Below, piece by piece: positions 6,603 to 8,558 of a stretch of 8,558 nt of DNA. A program made the position numbers and the translations under genes. Under the pieces are notes generated by a model, which saw nothing but the letters and a program-made list of their open reading frames with translations, had not been told where the DNA came from and did not search any database. Numbering within the stretch: position 1 is the first letter of the stretch; the number at the start of each line of letters is the position of its first letter. The stretch comes from an uncultured Prevotella sp. (lineage in GTDB: Bacteria > Bacteroidota > Bacteroidia > Bacteroidales > Bacteroidaceae), in assembly GCA_900546575.1 (NCBI GenBank), contig URDM01000098.1, positions 1-8,558 on the forward strand. The letters are read 5' to 3'.

Positions 6603-6619
6603 AAAATGTATTACTTTTG
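6603..6619 (+). promoter_or_regulatory. Promoter core of the ECF sigma factor gene
   Basis: AAAATGTATTACTTTTG contains a -7 box TACTTTTG at 6612-6619. No TTTG is found 19-21 nt upstream, so the -33 element is weak or replaced by an activator or another sigma factor. The 17-nt core is nearly identical (16 of 17) to that of the divergent beta-barrel promoter. The start codon at 6640 is only about 20 nt from the -7 box, so the leader is very short. Confidence 0.6.
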
Positions 6620-6639
6620 GCAAAAATATATAAAAAAAC

Positions 6640-7263
6640 ATGAACCACGACCTATCTGATAACGACATATTCCAGTCTATTGTGGACGGCAGCGAGGAGG
6701 CTTTCGGCACGCTGTTCAGGCGCTATTATCCGCGTCTGCACCGCTTTGCGTGCAAATACATAGCCGACGAAGCAGCCGCCAGTGATGCTGTGCAGACGTG
6801 CTTCATGCGCCTGTGGGAGCGTCGCTCGACGCTTGTAGGCGGCTCTTTGCAGTCGATGCTCTACACGATGCTGCGCAACGAGTGCCTCAACAGCCTCAAG
6901 CATAGCGCCATAGTTGAAGGCTATGCACGTCAGGCACAGTCGGCTGCCGACACCGAACCGCTCTACAACGCCGACTTCCTGAGCGCTGCCGACCATCAGT
7001 TGCTCTACGACGAACTGCAGCACAGCATTGACTGTGCCCTCGACACGCTGCCCCAGCGCACAGCCGACATCTTCCGCATGTCGCGCTACGAATCGCTCAA
7101 GAATCGCGAGATAGCCCAGCAGCTCGGCATATCCACCACTGCCGTCGAGAAGCACATATCCAAGGCGCTCAAGACCATTGCCGCCCAGTTAGCCCAGAAG
7201 TACGGCACAAGCCTCATGCTCTGTCTGATGCTCTGCCTGGAGCACGCACCGCAGGCTGTCTGA
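6640..7263 (+). CDS. ECF-type RNA polymerase sigma factor (Bacteroidetes sigma-70 expansion family)
   Basis: A 207-residue group 4 sigma factor that would redirect RNA polymerase to a small set of promoters. Region 2 spans about 19-87 (EEAFGTLFRRYYPRLHRFA, then DAVQTCFMRLWE and the LYTMLRNECLNSLK segment for promoter melting). Region 4 spans about 132-183, with a helix-turn-helix NREIAQQLGISTTAVEKHIS (155-174) that reads the -35/-33 element. No region 1 or 3 is present, as expected for ECF factors. The last 20 residues are hydrophobic and cysteine-rich (SLMLCLMLCL). It is followed 89 nt later by a FecR-like gene, the usual arrangement in this phylum for sensing nutrients through TonB-dependent receptors. 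The start at 6640 follows directly from the promoter. Confidence 0.95.
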   Translation: MNHDLSDNDIFQSIVDGSEEAFGTLFRRYYPRLHRFACKYIADEAAASDAVQTCFMRLWERRSTLVGGSLQSMLYTMLRNECLNSLKHSAIVEGYARQAQSAADTEPLYNADFLSAADHQLLYDELQHSIDCALDTLPQRTADIFRMSRYESLKNREIAQQLGISTTAVEKHISKALKTIAAQLAQKYGTSLMLCLMLCLEHAPQAV

Positions 7264-7352
7264 CACAATCCCGGCAAATAACAGTCCACGAAGGTTGGGC
7301 AGCCGGCGTTTCAGTTGTTACATAGTTATGACAAACCATTTAAAATCCACTT

Positions 7353-8339
7353 ATGCACAATAATATATATATAACCGCCGAAGAGGCACGCCAGCTTGCC
7401 TGCCGCTACTTCGACGGCACAATATCCGATGCCGACGAACAGCGCCTCACGGCATACATAACCCACACCCCCGGCGCTACGGCACAGCTGCATGCGTGGG
7501 AGCAGGAGTGGCTGTCAGCGTACACGCCAAGCCCTGCCACCGAAGCCGCCTACCAGCAATTGGCATCACGCATCAGCGCCACCGCCACCCGTCGGCGCCA
7601 TTTGCACACGTGGCGCATTGCCGCAATCGTGGCTTGCGCAGCCTCGCTCATAGCCTTCGTGTTCGGCATCGGCACCTACATAGGTCGCCTCACCACCCCC
7701 GAACAGTACTTCACGTGCTCGGCACCCTACGGCAGCACAGCCACAATGCTGCTGCCCGACGGCTCGCGCGTCACACTCAATGCCGGCTCAACACTTCGCT
7801 ATTCCAGCCGTTTCAGCACCACCCAACGCCGTGTAGAGCTTCAGGGCGAGGGATATTTTGACGTTACCCATCGCGACGGCGTCCGCTTCACGGTACACAC
7901 CGACGGATATGACGTAGAAGTGAGGGGCACACGATTCTACGTTTCGGCATACCCCACCGACAACTACGTCACAACGACGCTCCTCAAGGGCAGCGTAGCC
8001 ATCGCTTACGGCGACTCCTGCTATATGCTTAAGCCCGGCGAGCGTGCCTCGCTCAACCGTATCACTCACCAGATGCAGCGTTCGCGCGCCACCAAGACAA
8101 GCAGCGGATGGAAGCAAGGCAACATCGACTGCGACGACATTTCGCTCGGCGAGCTGCGCCCCATCATCGAGCGACGCTACAACGTGAGCATACGCATAGC
8201 CGACAGCAGCCTCGCCTCGCGCCGACTATACATCTCGCTCGTCAACAACGAGACCATCGACGGGGTGATGGCAGCCCTCAAGCGCACGCTTGACGTAAAG
8301 GTGCAGCGCGACGGACACAATATCGTAATAGAGCAATAA
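7353..8339 (+). CDS. FecR-family anti-sigma factor / transmembrane signal transducer
   Basis: A 328-residue single-pass inner-membrane regulator, presumed to hold the upstream ECF sigma factor inactive until signalled from the periplasm. Residues 1-85 form the cytoplasmic part, beginning with a small helical segment (EEARQLACRYFDGTISDADEQ). A basic patch RRRHLHTWR (80-88) precedes one transmembrane helix (about 89-111). The periplasmic FecR domain runs about 120-215 with the hallmark PYGSTATMLLPDGSRVTLNAG (125-145), RVELQGEGYFDV (160-171) and VRGTRFYVSAY (190-200). The C-terminal domain (about 258-327, DISLGELRPIIERRYNVSIRI) is the DUF4974-type, STN-like fold common in Bacteroidota, which contacts the receptor's signalling domain. 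The gene has no promoter of its own that I can see and is probably co-transcribed with the sigma gene. The receptor is not in the window. Confidence 0.94.
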   Translation: MHNNIYITAEEARQLACRYFDGTISDADEQRLTAYITHTPGATAQLHAWEQEWLSAYTPSPATEAAYQQLASRISATATRRRHLHTWRIAAIVACAASLIAFVFGIGTYIGRLTTPEQYFTCSAPYGSTATMLLPDGSRVTLNAGSTLRYSSRFSTTQRRVELQGEGYFDVTHRDGVRFTVHTDGYDVEVRGTRFYVSAYPTDNYVTTTLLKGSVAIAYGDSCYMLKPGERASLNRITHQMQRSRATKTSSGWKQGNIDCDDISLGELRPIIERRYNVSIRIADSSLASRRLYISLVNNETIDGVMAALKRTLDVKVQRDGHNIVIEQ

Positions 8340-8343
8340 TCAT

Positions 8344-8465
8344 ATTGTAGGAGGCTATGGCGTCCTCGCCATAGTCTGGGCAAGCAGGCAGCGCATATTA
8401 TCAATAACAAGAATGCACTAACTAACTGCTCAGGCTATGGCGGGGACGCCATAGCCTCCTACAAT
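8344..8465. repeat. 39-nt inverted repeat with self-palindromic arms
   Basis: The arms 8344-8382 and 8427-8465 are inverted copies separated by a 44-nt loop. They match at 36 of 39 positions. The three exceptions (8366/8443, 8375/8434, 8379/8430) would all be G-U pairs in RNA of the plus strand. Each arm also contains its own hairpin: CTATGGCG-TCCT-CGCCATAG at 8355-8374, and a 10-bp stem with loop GGGA at 8433-8456. It begins 4 nt after the fecR-like stop codon. No T-run follows, so it is not a plain terminator. It could be a mobile palindromic element or a 3'-end mRNA structure. Confidence 0.9.
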
Positions 8466-8528
8466 TTGCTTTGCCAATTAACTCACTGACTTGAATTTAT
8501 AATATTATCACTCCTAATGTTGGACGAA

Positions 8529-8556
8529 CTTAACATTCAACATTCAACACTTAACA
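8529..8556. repeat. Four tandem heptamers CTTAACA/TTCAACA
   Basis: Four 7-nt units in the order CTTAACA, TTCAACA, TTCAACA, CTTAACA run to the end of the window and may continue beyond it. The preceding stretch 8466-8528 is AT-rich and shows no gene or convincing promoter. Confidence 0.75.
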
Positions 8557-8558
8557 TT

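Noticed and set aside
8465..8528. Promoter for a gene beyond the right edge
   Set aside because: TTTG elements exist at 8465-8468 and 8470-8473, but no TAnnTTTG lies at the right distance.

Overview
This window looks like a chromosomal segment from a member of the Bacteroidota, most likely Bacteroidales (Prevotella-, Bacteroides- or Muribaculaceae-like). Four observations support that. The promoters have TAnnTTTG-type -7 boxes and lack obvious Shine-Dalgarno sequences. There is an ECF sigma factor followed by a FecR-type anti-sigma factor with a C-terminal domain typical of this phylum. The sirtuin and lipoprotein are of the kinds usual in the group. Moderately GC-rich genes are separated by very AT-rich, repeat-bearing gaps. 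The exact genus cannot be read from the sequence alone.

Layout, left to right. Positions 1-210 hold the terminator of an unseen upstream gene and two direct copies of a 15-nt motif. crcB (fluoride channel) is on the minus strand and is divergent from pnp (polynucleotide phosphorylase) across a gap carrying a promoter for each. pnp ends in a strong hairpin terminator, followed by cysS (cysteinyl-tRNA synthetase). A short repeat-rich gap leads to a two-gene unit: a META-domain lipoprotein and, 7 nt later, a Sir2-family deacylase. A long bidirectional terminator separates the sirtuin from a convergent minus-strand gene for a small outer-membrane beta-barrel protein. That gene diverges from an ECF sigma factor gene, and the two promoters share an almost identical 17-nt core in inverted orientation. 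The sigma factor is followed by its probable anti-sigma partner (FecR family). The window ends in a 39-nt perfect-pairing inverted repeat and a heptamer tandem repeat.

Functionally, the left half is housekeeping: RNA decay, tRNA charging and fluoride resistance. The right half is a cell-surface signalling module. A FecR-like inner-membrane regulator would restrain the ECF sigma factor until a surface receptor signals. The receptor normally found with such pairs (TonB-dependent/SusC-like) is not within the window. The mirror-image promoters suggest the beta-barrel gene may be co-regulated with the sigma factor, which is an inference.

I see no CRISPR array, complete transposon, phage gene or clearly new multi-gene system. 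The observations most worth following are the mirrored divergent promoters, the fully pairing 39-nt inverted repeat after fecR, and a sirtuin whose two Cys-x-x-Cys zinc pairs have both become Cys-x-x-Arg.
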